A stretch of DNA of 64,000 nucleotides from Calycina herbarum (taxonomy: Eukaryota > Ascomycota > Leotiomycetes > Helotiales > Pezizellaceae), in the NCBI GenBank assembly GCA_001414485.1, contig LLEY01000009.1:124001-188000 (forward strand), written 5' to 3'. The notes under the pieces were generated by a model. That model had not been told where the DNA came from, ran no database searches, and saw only the letters and a program-made list of their open reading frames with translations. The position numbers and the translations under genes were made by a program. Below are positions 12,462 to 24,398 of the stretch, piece by piece. How positions within the stretch are numbered: position 1 is the stretch's first letter; every line of letters begins with the position of its first letter.

Positions 12462-13280
12462 CCGAAACAATTCAAAGACCTCCCAATCGAAACCCAAGTT
12501 TACATCCTCTTTCTAAGTATATTATGCGGAAAGGATCTGGTTCAAGTGTGTTAGAAACTCGGGCAATGATCGCATGTCTTCTTGGGAAGCCTTTGGTCAC
12601 AGTATCCCCTATCTTCTTCATATCGACCATGAAACTCGCATGATCCTCCATCATAATCAATACTTTCAAAATGTCCAACACCCAGACATTGATCGCCCGG
12701 TCTACGCCATTGCTTCTAAAGATAATTTCTCCTTGTGCCTCGAAGAAGTTTCGTGCCGTACCCTCTCAGAAGGATGTTTTCGTGGCTGCCTATGAGATTC
12801 AGAAAGAAGATTGAAAACGTTACCGTTACGAGAGACGAGTGGGACCATGACAGGCTATTTATGTTATATGCCGATGGTATTTTTTCCCTAGGGGGCGTCA
12901 AGGAGATCACATATCCGGAGAACGACTATATGCCCATGGTACCTTTAACCTGTGGTCATCCCTCAGGAAGAGAATTGGAGCGACTGGGTACTCTCATGGT
13001 TGGTTTCCCTAACCATGATCCTGCAGATATCACCAAGTTGTGGATCTTGGACTATAACGAGGGAGATTTGGAGCAAGACTCTGATTATGGAAGCGATTTG
13101 GAGTGGGAACCAGAGAGCGGATCGTACGGTGACAATATTGAACATGAGGAAGGAGAGGAGTTGTTTTTTGAATGGCTTAGGAGCTTCGAGAAGACGTCTC
13201 CGGGCTGGAAAACACCGGAAATCTGCAGAATCTGGCTGGTGTGTCCTTACGGAGTCAAGTTTTGCGCCCCTACTCTCTGA
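12462..13280 (+). pseudogene. 2EXR-domain-like gene, frameshifted
   Basis: Similarity to the two intact paralogs downstream moves between frames. The 2EXR start (PKQFKDLPIETQVYILFL) is in one frame at 12462-12530. The next segment (ILHHNQYFQNVQHPDIDRP) is in another frame at about 12574-12740. The C-terminal part, with an acidic stretch and the family ending FEKTSPGWKTPEI, is back in the first frame at 12735-13280. Two compensating indels, or one indel plus an unrecognised intron, would explain this. A TAG at 12552-12554 also lies in the first frame after its similarity ends. The conserved order 2EXR, acidic spacer, PGW motif is complete, so this was once a full gene. Function unknown. Confidence 0.62.
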
Positions 13281-13836
13281 GAGGGGTACAATTATATTTT
13301 GAGCAGTGTCTGGAACTTTTGTTTTCTCAGACACAGTGAGAAGTCAATTTGATGGCACCGAGGCTATTATTGCAATGAACAATGAAACTTTTACATACAA
13401 TTGCACGTAAAACAATTCAAGGAGTCTATGAATGTATCTTAAGCAGATTTATGACTTGATACTCAAGTCTGGCAGGTCTTATCGGCTGTGCTAAAGCCGC
13501 TCGCTTATCGATATTGTAAATCAAGCACTACCCCTTTAGCCTTTGTCTATTCCCACACAGCACATATAATCTTGAGCCAGTATCCCTTTGCATAGCCTCT
13601 TCAAAAACAAAAATAGTAGAAATAGCAGAAATAGAAGATCCCATGGGACCAGGAATTCCAGTACCATTGTCACGAACGTTCGGTATGGGGCTAGCTAGGC
13701 GTAAGTTGTCATTCTGCATAGGGATTGAAGTGTGCTAATTGAAGAAGCTCGTCTTCCCGTATACATCCCTCGCCACGGTCGCTAACTCACTAGAAGCCGC
13801 AGCAGATCTCGGGAACGATCACCGACCCCACTAATT
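13281..13836. other. Intergenic stretch
   Basis: I see no gene here. A GTAAGT-like donor near 13691 could belong to an unplaced 5' exon of the following gene. The minus-strand open frame overlapping 13782-14045 is the shadow of that gene's first exon. Confidence 0.4.
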
Positions 13837-14851
13837 ATGGTTGCTGGTGGTATGAGAGACAGATCACCTCTTTCGAGAAGAGAAAGGGACTCTTTTGGTA
13901 TGGAGCAGGATAAGGGGCTTTCAGAGTCTGCGGCAGATAGCAGTGCGTTGGTGAGCTCAACAGAGAAGAGTTGTATGGAATCCTTCCCAAATATTTCATT
14001 GTTTGATACCCAAATCTCCCAATCTTCTTTCCTCATGTCTGTCATCAGTAGCTAACAACTCCTATCTAACAGACTCCCTCTTTTTTGAAAAGCTACCAGC
14101 CGAACTGAAACGTCGTATACTCCTCCTTGCCACCCCGAAGCAGCGAATTTTCATTGACAAAGACGATACTGCGAGATACGAGCGAAGCTGTCTCATGGTC
14201 CTACGTTTCCAGGCATTCCGGGACATATTGGTGGAGCCTGATGAAAATGGATACCAAGACTTTTACGATGTGCAAACCACCGGACGGAACAAAGAAAGAG
14301 TTTACTACAACCCGTCCCTAGATACCATTGTTTTCGAATGTTACGACGGGGCCTTCCACAGGGGTTTGCTTTCTTGGGCGGATATCGCATGTCGTAACAA
14401 GATTCGGCACATCGAGCTTTATGGAGAGGATGAAGGATATTGGATCGTTGAGAAGCATTACGGGGAATTCGCGTTTGCCCTGTCGCGGCTCGGAAATGCT
14501 GAAACCGTGGTCTTTAGTGAGGAGGATGAGTTTCAAAACGTGGAAATAAGCGAATTCCCTGACGGAACACCTGGTAGATTGGGCACTTTCTTGTATAATG
14601 AGGCAAAAGATGAATTCCGATGGATGGAAGTCCGTAGACACAGTGAGATACCCGCAGAAGAATTGCGAGCCGGAAATTGGGAGCTCAATGAAGGTTGTGG
14701 CTCTGGTTATTTGGATTCTTGTGGTTGGGAAGAGGACTTTGAACTGATCAATGGGCGAGAACTGCTTGGTATGTGGTTGGCATATTTCGAAAGAGAGAAA
14801 CCTGGATGGAAGGCACCTCAATTTAAATTTGGGGAAGTTCTTGATTGCTAG
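13837..14851 (+). CDS. 2EXR-domain-like protein, intact (304 aa model)
   Basis: Model: join(13837..13972, 14073..14851), 915 nt. The intron has GTATGG, CTAAC and AACAG signals, and splicing gives KSY then SLFFEKLPAELKRRILLLATP, the 2EXR opening (hydrophobic-x-LP-x-E-[LI]-[RK]-x-x-I). Residues after it (about 65-130) hold the IFID and VYYNPSLDTIVF strands. A variable middle follows, then the family ending WLAYFEREKPGWKAPQF. No signal peptide or membrane segment is visible. The start is chosen because the long frame's own 5' extension lacks an ATG. It is in tandem with a paralog 400 bp downstream and two broken paralogs upstream. The role of 2EXR proteins is not established; I infer only that this copy is probably still expressed as protein. 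Confidence 0.68.
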
Positions 14852-15262
14852 AATTTACTCTATTTATATACGGCCGTGGAACATATTAAGTAAATGATCG
14901 GGTCAACCATGTGTCAATTCTTTCCATTTCCCATCAAATTATGCCCCATTTGACTTTTGACTGTTTCCTGGAACTCTAGGCTGAAAATGCTGAGACCAAG
15001 GTGGCAACCTTGATTAAGATTTACTGTTTTGAGGTCCGTTCAAGGTGTTCGAACCCGATGTTCACTTCAACCCACCAATAACAACAATTGACTGGCTACT
15101 ATCCATGCCGCTACGACTTACAGGCCACGTGATTCCGCAGCCACTTATACAAGCAAGGGTAGCTTGCTGCAACCTTATCTTCTACACCGCAATACAACCA
15201 AACTCACGCCTTCCCTCAACTAGCAGACAGAAGGCCACTCTGCAAGTCAACTGGCAACCAAG
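14852..15262. promoter_or_regulatory. Intergenic region, promoter of the next 2EXR gene
   Basis: The 411 bp between two same-strand paralogs must hold the terminator of one and the promoter of the other. C/T-rich stretches with CAACC/CAAC motifs around 15165-15260, just before the ATG, look like a fungal transcription start region. No other element was recognised. Confidence 0.35.
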
Positions 15263-16892
15263 ATGCCTTCCAAGAAGGGCAAGAAGCGAGGCACGCGATG
15301 TAAGTTCGCCATTGAATTATTCGTCTTCCCCACAATGATTCCGATGGAACTGACCTACCCAGCCTCTGCCAAAAAGCCAACTCGTGGACACCAAGCCCAC
15401 CCCGGCTCCCCCCATTCTAGTGAGTTACCATCGATGCCAGCAGTCTTCAACCGTGCCCTCTATCATACCTCCCATGAGAGATCCGAGCTGCGTGATAACG
15501 ACGGTACACAAGTTGGAGGTGGCAGAGCATATTCCATGACTGAAGAGTCCCTCGATGACCCATCTCGTACGGTACCTCCTATTTGGTCGAATTACACCTG
15601 ACAACCGTTTAATAGCGGCCTTCAATACAAAGACCGACCTCGACGTCCCCATGAGTGGTACCTCGGAAGTGTTTGCTGCAGCCTCAACGGGTATTTGCCT
15701 TCTAACTTACACCCAAACTTTCAGCTAACAAGCACCAGACGAATCGGCCGTCAATAACGCGGAAGGAAGCCCTCCACAACCGGATCTTGACACTGCGAAG
15801 TCGAAGCGGAAAGCAAAAGTCTGGCCACCACGTCGTCGTACCACAAGAAGATGTATGTACAAATCGGGGGAAGTGTTAGATAATACTGACAACTTTCTAG
15901 CCCCCAACCCAATGTTCAACGGTCTGCCACTCGAGCTACAAATCAAAATCCTCCACTTTGCCGTACCAAAACGAACAATATGGATCAGGCAGAAAGATGG
16001 AAAGTGGCAAGCGAGCTGCCACCATGGTCCTCCAATTGCGTTGCAAGTTTCTAAGAAACTTCGGAAAATCATGATAGCAGTTCAGTATTATGATGTTCAG
16101 GCTCCTAAAGACATCAGAATGGAAACGCTTGAAGTTGAGAACCTCAGAGTCACTGAGGAGGTCTACTTCGATCCTTCGAAAGACGACATTATTTTCGATC
16201 TTGACGATATTCCCGGAGCAGATAAGTTACTGCACTGGGTCAAAGATTCCTGTTTTCCCAAGCTTGAGCGTATTGCTGTCTTGCGGGGTGTGGGCCAAAA
16301 TTGGGAAAAGGACTTCTACTTCGAGGAACTCGCTTTGGGACTCAAACACTTCGGAAACGTCAAAAGCTTGATATTGAGTCAGCGTTTTACCATTTGGGCA
16401 CCGAAGGGAGGGATCTTGATTGAAGGCAACAGCCCAAAAGGCACAACGGTTAAGAAGGATGGCACGCATCTTTTGGGCACAACAAAAGTCATGGGGCGAG
16501 ATATGCAGGTCAGTAAGTGGATGGATGTAAAGTCTCACGCAGAGATACCAGAGCTCTCTGAAAAGGAGTTGCCGATCGCCAGAAATAGCCAGAACGGAGA
16601 GCGCATAGAATACACGATAAATGAGTGGAGACCCAGTTATCATTCTCAAGGATGGGGAAGAGACTCTGAAAGATATCATGGCTTGGACTTGATGGATATG
16701 TGGTTTGCTCGTATGGAGAGCGAGAACCCCGGATGGGAGGCCCCACGAGTCACTCTTGGCATACTTCATCGCGAACGCCCAATCGTCGACCTTGGCTCAT
16801 TTCCAGACAACCGGATTGAGAATATGTTGCAGGATGAAGAGAGTAATGGGGAGAGTGACGGGGAGAGTAATGAGTATAGTGACTACCTCTAG
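15263..16892 (+). CDS. 2EXR-domain-like protein with basic N-terminus and acidic tail (473 aa model)
   Basis: Model: join(15263..15299, 15363..15566, 15616..15690, 15739..15852, 15901..16892), 1422 nt. All four introns are 48-63 bp, with GT donors, CTGAC or CTAAC branch sites and AG acceptors, and the phases agree. The N-terminus is lysine/arginine rich (MPSKKGKKRGTR) and a second basic patch (KSKRKAK, RRRTTRR) precedes the 2EXR start FNGLPLELQIKILHFAVPKR. The C-terminal half has the family motif MWFARMESENPGWEAP and ends in Glu/Ser-rich GES repeats. The basic patches could be nuclear localisation signals, which is inference. Compared with the paralog at 13837 it has a longer N-terminal extension encoded by extra exons. 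Biochemical function unknown. Confidence 0.68.
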
Positions 16893-17950
16893 CCACCGAG
16901 CACTTGATGAGACTAAATAGGATCTTCCAAGAATAATTCCCTCTTCTATTTCTCGGTGGCTTGGAACCGTGAAACGTGAACAAAAATATTAAATTGGATT
17001 TTCCGACCCCTTGAAACTTCAATACACTGCCACTTGCGAATAACGATGAACATATGCTTCTTTCTAACCTAAGTAATTAGATGAAACAATGCTAAATGTT
17101 AATCAAAGCCACCCAAGATACAGACTTGGAGTATAATCCGGGGTAATCGCATAGTTCACATGGATGTGACTGTGGCTGCGGGGTAACAGATATTGGTATA
17201 AAGTAATAATTGGGTGTTATCAATGCCTCACTCTTTTTTAGAAAGCAAAAATGTAGCTATACTACGCAAAACGTAGAAATTGAAGGAGGTGAGACTTCTT
17301 TGAGATCATCTCCAACCTGTTTGAGTAAACAGAAAATGTTATCTGTGCTCTGGTAACTTCGCGGATAAGTAGTAGAACATGAAAAGGATATCAAAATGAG
17401 TAGAGATACAGAAACCAAAAAAGATGCCTCTTCTAATGTATAGTTTGAGCCGTACAGTGAAAAATGTGTACTCGAAAGAACTGCTTTTCAGAGTAAAAAT
17501 AATACTTGGAGTGTTCTCGGAGGATCCAGATACTAGAATTAAATACTTCTATCATAGGAAGAAACTCCATTATGATTTATTCAAGAAATCTCTTAAGAAG
17601 AAAAGATAAGTATGTGATATGAAAGTAATAATCTTTCATCGAAAGCATTGTAAATTATATCTCTTCGGAATAATTTCCAAGAGACTTTGAACCGTGATGT
17701 GGAGTATTTGAAGAGGAGAGGATAGACCGATGCGATGTGGCAGATAGTTTGGAGATGAGGTACAAATTCAGTTCTCAATTACGTGGCATTGATTCACTAC
17801 TCTAGACCAAGACTGTGGTATTTATTCTCTATCCACCCTTTCTTGAACAAAATCTCCCATCTCTCATTACACTATTAAACAGCAGTTAAAAACATAATAA
17901 GTATTAATTACTCTCGGATACCCGCTGATATCAAGCCTTTTTTTGCTTTA
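16893..17950. other. Intergenic stretch grading into AT-rich sequence
   Basis: No gene was recognised. The only sizeable frames (about 61 aa, on both strands between 17424 and 17778) are low in complexity and match nothing I know. The TTA at 17948-17950 is the left target duplication of the Harbinger element. Confidence 0.45.
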
Positions 17951-20900
17951 GGGGCTGTTTGGCTCAATTATCGGATAATAGAATAATCATAATTATTATC
18001 GGCAGTGCTCTTTTTTAGTACCAGATAATTAAATTAATTATTCTCTTATTATCTAATTATCTCGTTAATATCGTTTGGCTTAAAAATGTAACTATCCGAT
18101 AACTAAAATTAGTATTCTAACTAAATAATTAAGTAACTTACTAACTAATCTCACTACTAACCTTACCTATATAATCCTTACTTTTATTACTTTTATCTAT
18201 ACTTTTATCTACACTTTTATCTACATTTTTATCTATTATTTCTACCCTTTTATCTATTACTTTTACCTCTTTTATTACTTAAGATACTACTAAATTCTTC
18301 CTAAAAGAAGTCTAAGAGGGCTAAGAAGTCTAAAAAGGACCTTCCTACTCCTGAATCCTTAAGTTTACCGGATAACACTTAGGTCCCTCTACTATCTGCC
18401 CAACCTACTCTTACCTAATTACAGCGTAAGAAGAATTATACTTAGAGTGAAGATGACGTATTCTCTCTATTAGAGTTTGTCCGAGATTAAAGAGCCGAAG
18501 GAGAAGTGAGTGATACTACTCTTACTCTACCTATATTTAAGATATAGGCTAGTATATGTAGAGATCCCCTTAAAGATAGCTAAACAGCTTAAGTTAAATA
18601 CAGTAATTTAAGAGAGGAATATAAGAGTGTATACCAGGTTATAAATGCCTTAGGCTTTGGATAGGATCTGGATAGGTGTGTTATTACTATAGAAGAGTTA
18701 GTTTGGTTTCCTTATCTTATAGTAAGTCTCTATTCTTAATTAATTAATTAATTAGTACTAATTTACTTCTAGAAAAACCCTAAGTTAAAGAAGTAGAAGA
18801 AGAAGAGCTTTCTATAGTATACTCTTATATATAAGATATATAGCGATCGATTAGCTATAGGTAAATATAGCTATTCTAAGGGCTAAAACAACGATTTAGA
18901 GACCGAATCAGACGACGAGTCTCTCTATACGAGTACTAATACTACGGATCCTGACGTATAAGATCTCTTTATTCTTAAATAAGCTGGAATTCTAGTTGAT
19001 CTTGCTCTTACTTTTACTAAGAATATTAGTCACTCTATTATAGTAGATACTAGCGAGTCTATTAACGCTTAAATCGATATATACTAAGTGTACTACAGTG
19101 GCAAGGATGGCAAGGAGCGTACGAGTTATAAGAGAGAGATGAAAAGAGCTAGAAAGAAGGCTTAAAAGGAGGCCTAAAAGAAGGCTTAAAAGGAGGCTTA
19201 AAAAGAGAAGACCTTATATAAGCGTAGGGCATCTAAGAAACTAATTCCGGCTAAAAGAAAGAAGCTTTCTAGGCTAGAAGGGATAGTAGATATAAGTAGA
19301 AGTATAGCTTTCATAGCTTAATCTATAGTATCTACTAATAAACTCTTAAGTATACTAGAATAGACTCCTTAAGAAGACGTCTATAAATCCATCTATAAGT
19401 AAGTACTTAAAAAGGTGTAAAAGAAGGACTTTTTAACTACTTAAGGTACTATACTAATTATGCGATTAATAAGGAATTATAAGCACTTAGTAGAGTATCT
19501 CTCTATTAAGAATAATCCTTAATTATATAGAGCGTAGATCTAGGAAATAGTAGAGGAAAATAAGAGGATGTTTCCTATAGAATACTTTATCTTTCTAGAA
19601 CTCCTAAGACCCTCTTTAGAGGATTTAGAGGAGGTTTAATAGAGGAAAACTACTAGTTTAGTCTAGATATTTTATTTATAATATACTTTACTTATATAAA
19701 TACACTTTTATTTCTAATAACTGTAAAGCTTGCCTCTGTAACTAAGAGAGAGCTAAGCGAGCTTTATAAAACTAACTACGTAGCCTCTAAAATTATACTT
19801 AACTAACGCTAGTTAAAAATAAGAGCACTTAACCTAAACTTTAGACTAATTAGTAGCTTTCTATAAATAAAAAAACTTAGTTATTCTAAGTACTTTTTAT
19901 AAAGTTATTAATTTTTAAAGTTAAGTTATTACGTAGAATTCCCTATTTATTAGTAGAAATTTCTCTATAATAAGGAGTATAACTACATTTCTAGTCTATT
20001 TCTATTTACTACTATCCCTTTCTATTTTAATAAGTAGTAGTAAGTTTTAATACTAACAAGTCTATCTATTCTCTCTATCTCTTTTTTAGACGTAATTATC
20101 TTATATTTTAATAGTAATACCCTCTCTTATAACTGAACTAAGGCGTCTTATACGCTTATTTATATAATACTCTAATATATTAATAAAAGCATCTTCTCCT
20201 TTACTATACTTATTAAAAATCGGCTTAATACCCTCTATATAATTAGCTCTTATATAAGAGCTTAATATATTATAGAGAATATACAAAGCTAGTATAATAC
20301 GAGCTTAAGCTTATATTTTAAAAGCTCTTAGTACCCGGAGTATCTTAAACTTTGTCTTTAATACTCTAAATATATACTCTATTACGTTACGTAATATTAT
20401 ATATCGTAGGTTAAACAGCTTCTTCTTATTCTCTAGTACTCTTCTATTTTCTAAGGCTTGTTTTCACTCTTTTAAATAGTACCGTATACTACAGTATAGT
20501 ACTAAATACTCCGGAGAGTCAGGAAAGCCGTAGTCTTCTAAAACATATTTACTCTAGAGTATTTAAATTACTTCGGATTATATAGCCTTTACCTATAAAG
20601 TACTATCTAATATACTTCCTTCCTATCTAGAGAGTACGTAAGTGAACTTTATATTAAAGGTATAATATATAAGGACGTTTTAGCTAAGGTTCTTACACCT
20701 GTCTCTAAAAAGTAACCTCTTTTTATATAGTAGAATCACTGGAATATACGTACTATCTATAGCTCCTAGGTAATCCTTGAAGTATAGGAAGAACCGAGTA
20801 TTATACTTAATAGTAGGTAGTATTATAAGAGGATCTAGGTGTATAATCGTTGAATTATAAAGGTTATCGGTAAGAAAGAATATTATAACTTTATAATAAG

Positions 20901-21622
20901 TTCTTTAGATTATTTTAGTACTTCTAAATAGCTAGTTAGTTAAATACTCTCTTCTAATTAGTTAGGAAATTAATTAAATACCTTTAGAATCGTTCCGCTA
21001 TCTTATATATAGATAGGTTACTAGTAACTGTATATAAAAAGATACTAAGTTGCTCTCTTATACTTATATATCTTATAGAAGCAAAAGATGTCTTATGTAT
21101 AAGTAACTCCTCTATAATTTAAAAGGCATTCTAAGTAATATAGAGGCTATCTCTTATATAACTCGGATATTTATTAAGTAGTTCTTTTATCTACTCTTCG
21201 CTTTATAACTTTGAAGTATACTAAGGAGTTTTAATATAATTACTTCTATAGTAATTTATATAAGAATAGGTTCTAATTACTATAACAATAGTATCTATTT
21301 AGAGGTTACGGATTCGGATCCGGCGACGGTGGAGTAGCGTAAGCCTAGGTATATTAGTAGAGTACTAAAAAGAGATATTGAAAAGTAATATATATTATCG
21401 TGTTTTTCTTAATAGCTAGATAATTTAAATTTTTAGTAAGGATATTTAAAAGTATAAATATCTGATAATTAGACCTATTATCTCGTTATTATCTAAGTAT
21501 AGGCTAAACGATTTAGATAATTCTGATTATCCGATAATCGTAATTATCTTATTATAAATAATTAACTTTTTTAGTAAGAATAATTAAGATAATTAGATAA
21601 TTAATATAAGCTAAACAGACTC
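17951..21622. mobile_element. PIF/Harbinger DNA transposon with two genes, RIP-degraded
   Basis: The 3672-bp element has termini GGGGCTGTTTGGCTC at the left and the RIP-altered complement at the right, flanked by a TTA target duplication (17948-17950 and 21623-21625). Both features are standard for PIF/Harbinger. The plus strand at about 18310-19660 encodes the family's accessory Myb/SANT-like DNA-binding protein (KYSNLREEYKSVYQVINALGFG, with similarity continuing downstream). The minus strand at about 21300-20100 encodes the DDE transposase (LEDYGFPDSPEYLV, then KKLFNLRYIILRNVIEYIFRVLK, then ILALYILYNIL). Catalytic and structural codons are scattered with TAA/TAG, so neither protein can be made in full. 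Subterminal regions of about 150 bp are also inverted copies of each other. Confidence 0.85.
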
Positions 21623-22550
21623 TTAGTACGAAGTTCTAGTATTACTAACCTAAGTAGCTTTAAAACTTCTCTTAATAACTTTAAGAATATTTCAGCAGTC
21701 TACTAGAGCTTATTTTTCCTCTAAAGAAAAGCTAAAATAATTACTTTAATTCCCGCTAAAAGTAAGAGATATCTTTGTAATAATAACGATTAAAAATATT
21801 TATAATTTAAAGCTTAAAAGAGTTTAAAGATAAAAATAAACTACTAAGTAGTATATAGTACTACTAATCTCTAACCTTAAAATAATAAAATCTAAAACCT
21901 AGTATTATAACCTTAGTCTATATCTCGAATCTAAATATATACTTTAAAAATTCTAAAAACCTATACTAAGCTTTCTATTAATATTTGAAAAAAGCGTTTA
22001 TTAGTTTATAACGAATAATATCTAATATAACAGTCCCAGTTATATACGACTGGATCACGTACTAAGGTTCTACCGAAGTCTCGCTTAGTATATATAAATA
22101 GAGACAGAGCGTACTAACTCTCCTCTTCTCTCTTTAGTTTAGTTTTCTTCGAATATAGATACTATTCTATAAGTATCTCTTTTGGTATATTTATAGAGAG
22201 CTGTTATATCTAAGACTTTTAAGTTAACATCTATTTTCTATTTAAAGATAATATAGTTAGAGATCTCCTCTATATTCTTATTAAAAGTAGTAGGTATATT
22301 ACTTACTTTAATAGGAAATTCGTAGTAACTAGCTCTACTATTAAAGAGAATATCTTTATAGTTTATTAGTATAAGATAACTAGAAATAGAATATTAATAA
22401 ATAACTAGCTTAGTATAAAAGATATCTCTTTCTTAAGAATATTAATACTAGTACTTATTACTATACTAATTAATTATCTATATACTATTTAAGAATCCGT
22501 TAGTAAATATTATTAATAGTAATATAAAAGTTTTCTCGAGTTAGAAGAAG
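21623..22550. other. AT-rich sequence with an LTR-like fragment
   Basis: There is no gene. At about 22030-22210 a stretch bounded by TATAACAG and CTGTTATA contains a TATATATAAATAGAGAC box followed by C/T-rich sequence, which resembles the promoter part of a retrotransposon LTR. I could not find a second copy in the window, so this is tentative. Confidence 0.4.
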
Positions 22551-23023
22551 TAGAATATAACGAAACTCAAACGAACTAAACAAAGATAACTAAGTCTCGA
22601 AGGTTGGTATATAGGTAAGAAGTATAGATGTATTAGGTTGTTTACTTAGAAATAAACTCGTTACTTATATTAAAGATGTTAAATAAGATAATAAGATTAA
22701 TAACTAAAGTTGAGTACGAAGCTCCTATCTAATAGTAGACGTGCTAGTCTTATATAGAACTTTCGTTTATGTTTAGAGTCCTGCTTAGTAGGAGTCCTGA
22801 AGATAGAGTCTGACTCTATTTCTAGGGCTTCTTAAAACTGGACTCTATTACCTGACTGCTTCTAACTAAGTTATATAATATAACTGTAATAAGATTCTTA
22901 GGATTGTATGTCCTATTATACTTAATCCTTTCCTCCTTCTAGGGTTGTAATAGTGCTCGTCCTGTTAGGGCGTCGCCTGGACTTCACTTTGTCACGTGCT
23001 GGCACGTGATTCGTGACGTAGAA
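22551..23023 (-). repeat. Solo LTR of the Gypsy family with 5-bp target duplication
   Basis: Positions 22556-23018 are the reverse complement of the LTR at 4798-5261. They are flanked directly by TAGAA on both sides (22551-22555 and 23019-23023). No polypurine tract or polyprotein sequence adjoins either end, so the internal region was lost by recombination between the two LTRs. Parts of this copy, for example the last 120 bp with CACGTG-type sequence, carry fewer C-to-T changes than the other copy. Confidence 0.88.
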
Positions 23024-24398
23024 GTATCTAAGTAATATATCTTACTATATATATAGCGTAGTATCTTCTATTAAGCTCGTCTTAGATCTAATTAAGTCGT
23101 CGCTTATTTTAATTAATAATATTATACTTATCTATTATTTAGCTTTATTTTAGAAGAGTAGGCTACGAGATCTATATAGTAAGTTTTAAGGTTTTTTATA
23201 TCTAAAGACTAAGATAATTCGTTAAAAAAGATATTATAGTAGCTAAGAAAACTGCTTTATAGACTATAGGTATTCTTTGGAAAGTAGACTTTTAAGTAAT
23301 TAAGAAGCTATAGAGGAAAGTTATAAAAAGACTTATATAACAGATATCCTTTTAACTAGGTCGAGAATAGTTACCGTTCTAAAGTCGCTGGTTTTAATCT
23401 TAGTTAGATATTTAACAACTTTAATATTATAAGATCTAGTAGTATAGAGATAGACGCTAGAAAAAGTAAGAAGCCTAAGAAGGAGAAGGAAGAGAAAAGT
23501 TTTAGAAGAAGACATTTTTTAAGTTGAATTTGTTTATAGTAGGAACATATTATCGAAGTCTAAAGAAGATATAGAATTTACTACTATTAATATTTAGTAT
23601 AATAGTTAGAAAGTTTAAGAGCAAAAATTAAAATATATAAACTCTAGAAAGACTTAAAACCTTGTTAATTTAGTCCTTTGAATTATTAACATAATTCCTA
23701 AAGGATTCTTCACCTATAACTAGCTACTGAAAGAGGTATTAGTCGTATAATCTTTACAAAGAATTATTTAAATACTATCAGCGACAGAAAGAGAGGTCTT
23801 ATAGCTGTCTTCTGGGCTAAAGGATTTATTTATAAATAAGCATCTTCTTCAAAGAGAAGAGGTAGCTAGCGCGAGAACAAAGAGAGATCAAAACTTTGTA
23901 AAGTTTCGGGGTTTCGTGATTTCCATCGTCCTTCAAAACTCTTGACAAATGAGATTTCAACAACGCAATTAGAATGGATATAGGCTGACTGCGGCATAGA
24001 CTCTCGTCTGCTTCCCCTTTGGGTATACTTTAATTTAAAACATTGAGTATTTCGTAAATTTTGCGAAATACACAGGGCTGAGAGTTTCGTGGCTCAGCGA
24101 AACCATCCAGACATTGAAATGTAATAGTGTGCCCTAGTACGATGTACGAAAGAGATAGCTAATGATAATATATCCAAAGAGTAAGCCCGACAAAACATGA
24201 TGTCAAGGTCTTGGCCTTACAAACCCACGCTTCGGAAGCTTAGAGCTTTTTGCGCCTCACCAAGCCACTATCAACTTCTTTATCTTTACAATATATTTTT
24301 TGGATCTTTCTTATTCTTCTACACAAGATCTACTTCGCGAAACAACTATCAAAAACTCATTTTCGTTCTACCACTCATTTCACAACCCCTTCTTTATC
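23024..24398. other. Transition from AT-rich to ordinary sequence, no recognisable gene
   Basis: Positions 23024 to about 23700 are still AT-rich and TpA-rich with no recognisable domain. From about 23750 the composition becomes mixed. A 60-aa hydrophobic frame on the minus strand (23333-23515) and 72-80 aa plus-strand frames near 24197-24492 show no family features and are probably chance. Confidence 0.4.

Noticed and set aside
15030..15075. GTTCGAACCC resembling a tRNA T-arm
   Set aside because: No acceptor, D or anticodon arms can be placed around it at tRNA distances.
17424..17778. Overlapping 61-codon frames on both strands
   Set aside because: Low-complexity, no ATG context or family features, and at the edge of an AT-rich element.
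20101..20286. 61-codon minus-strand frame as an independent gene
   Set aside because: It is the C-terminal end of the degraded Harbinger transposase.
22030..22210. A second, different solo LTR
   Set aside because: Has a TATA-like promoter block and inverted ends, but no second copy and no convincing target duplication, so it is kept only as a note on the gap.
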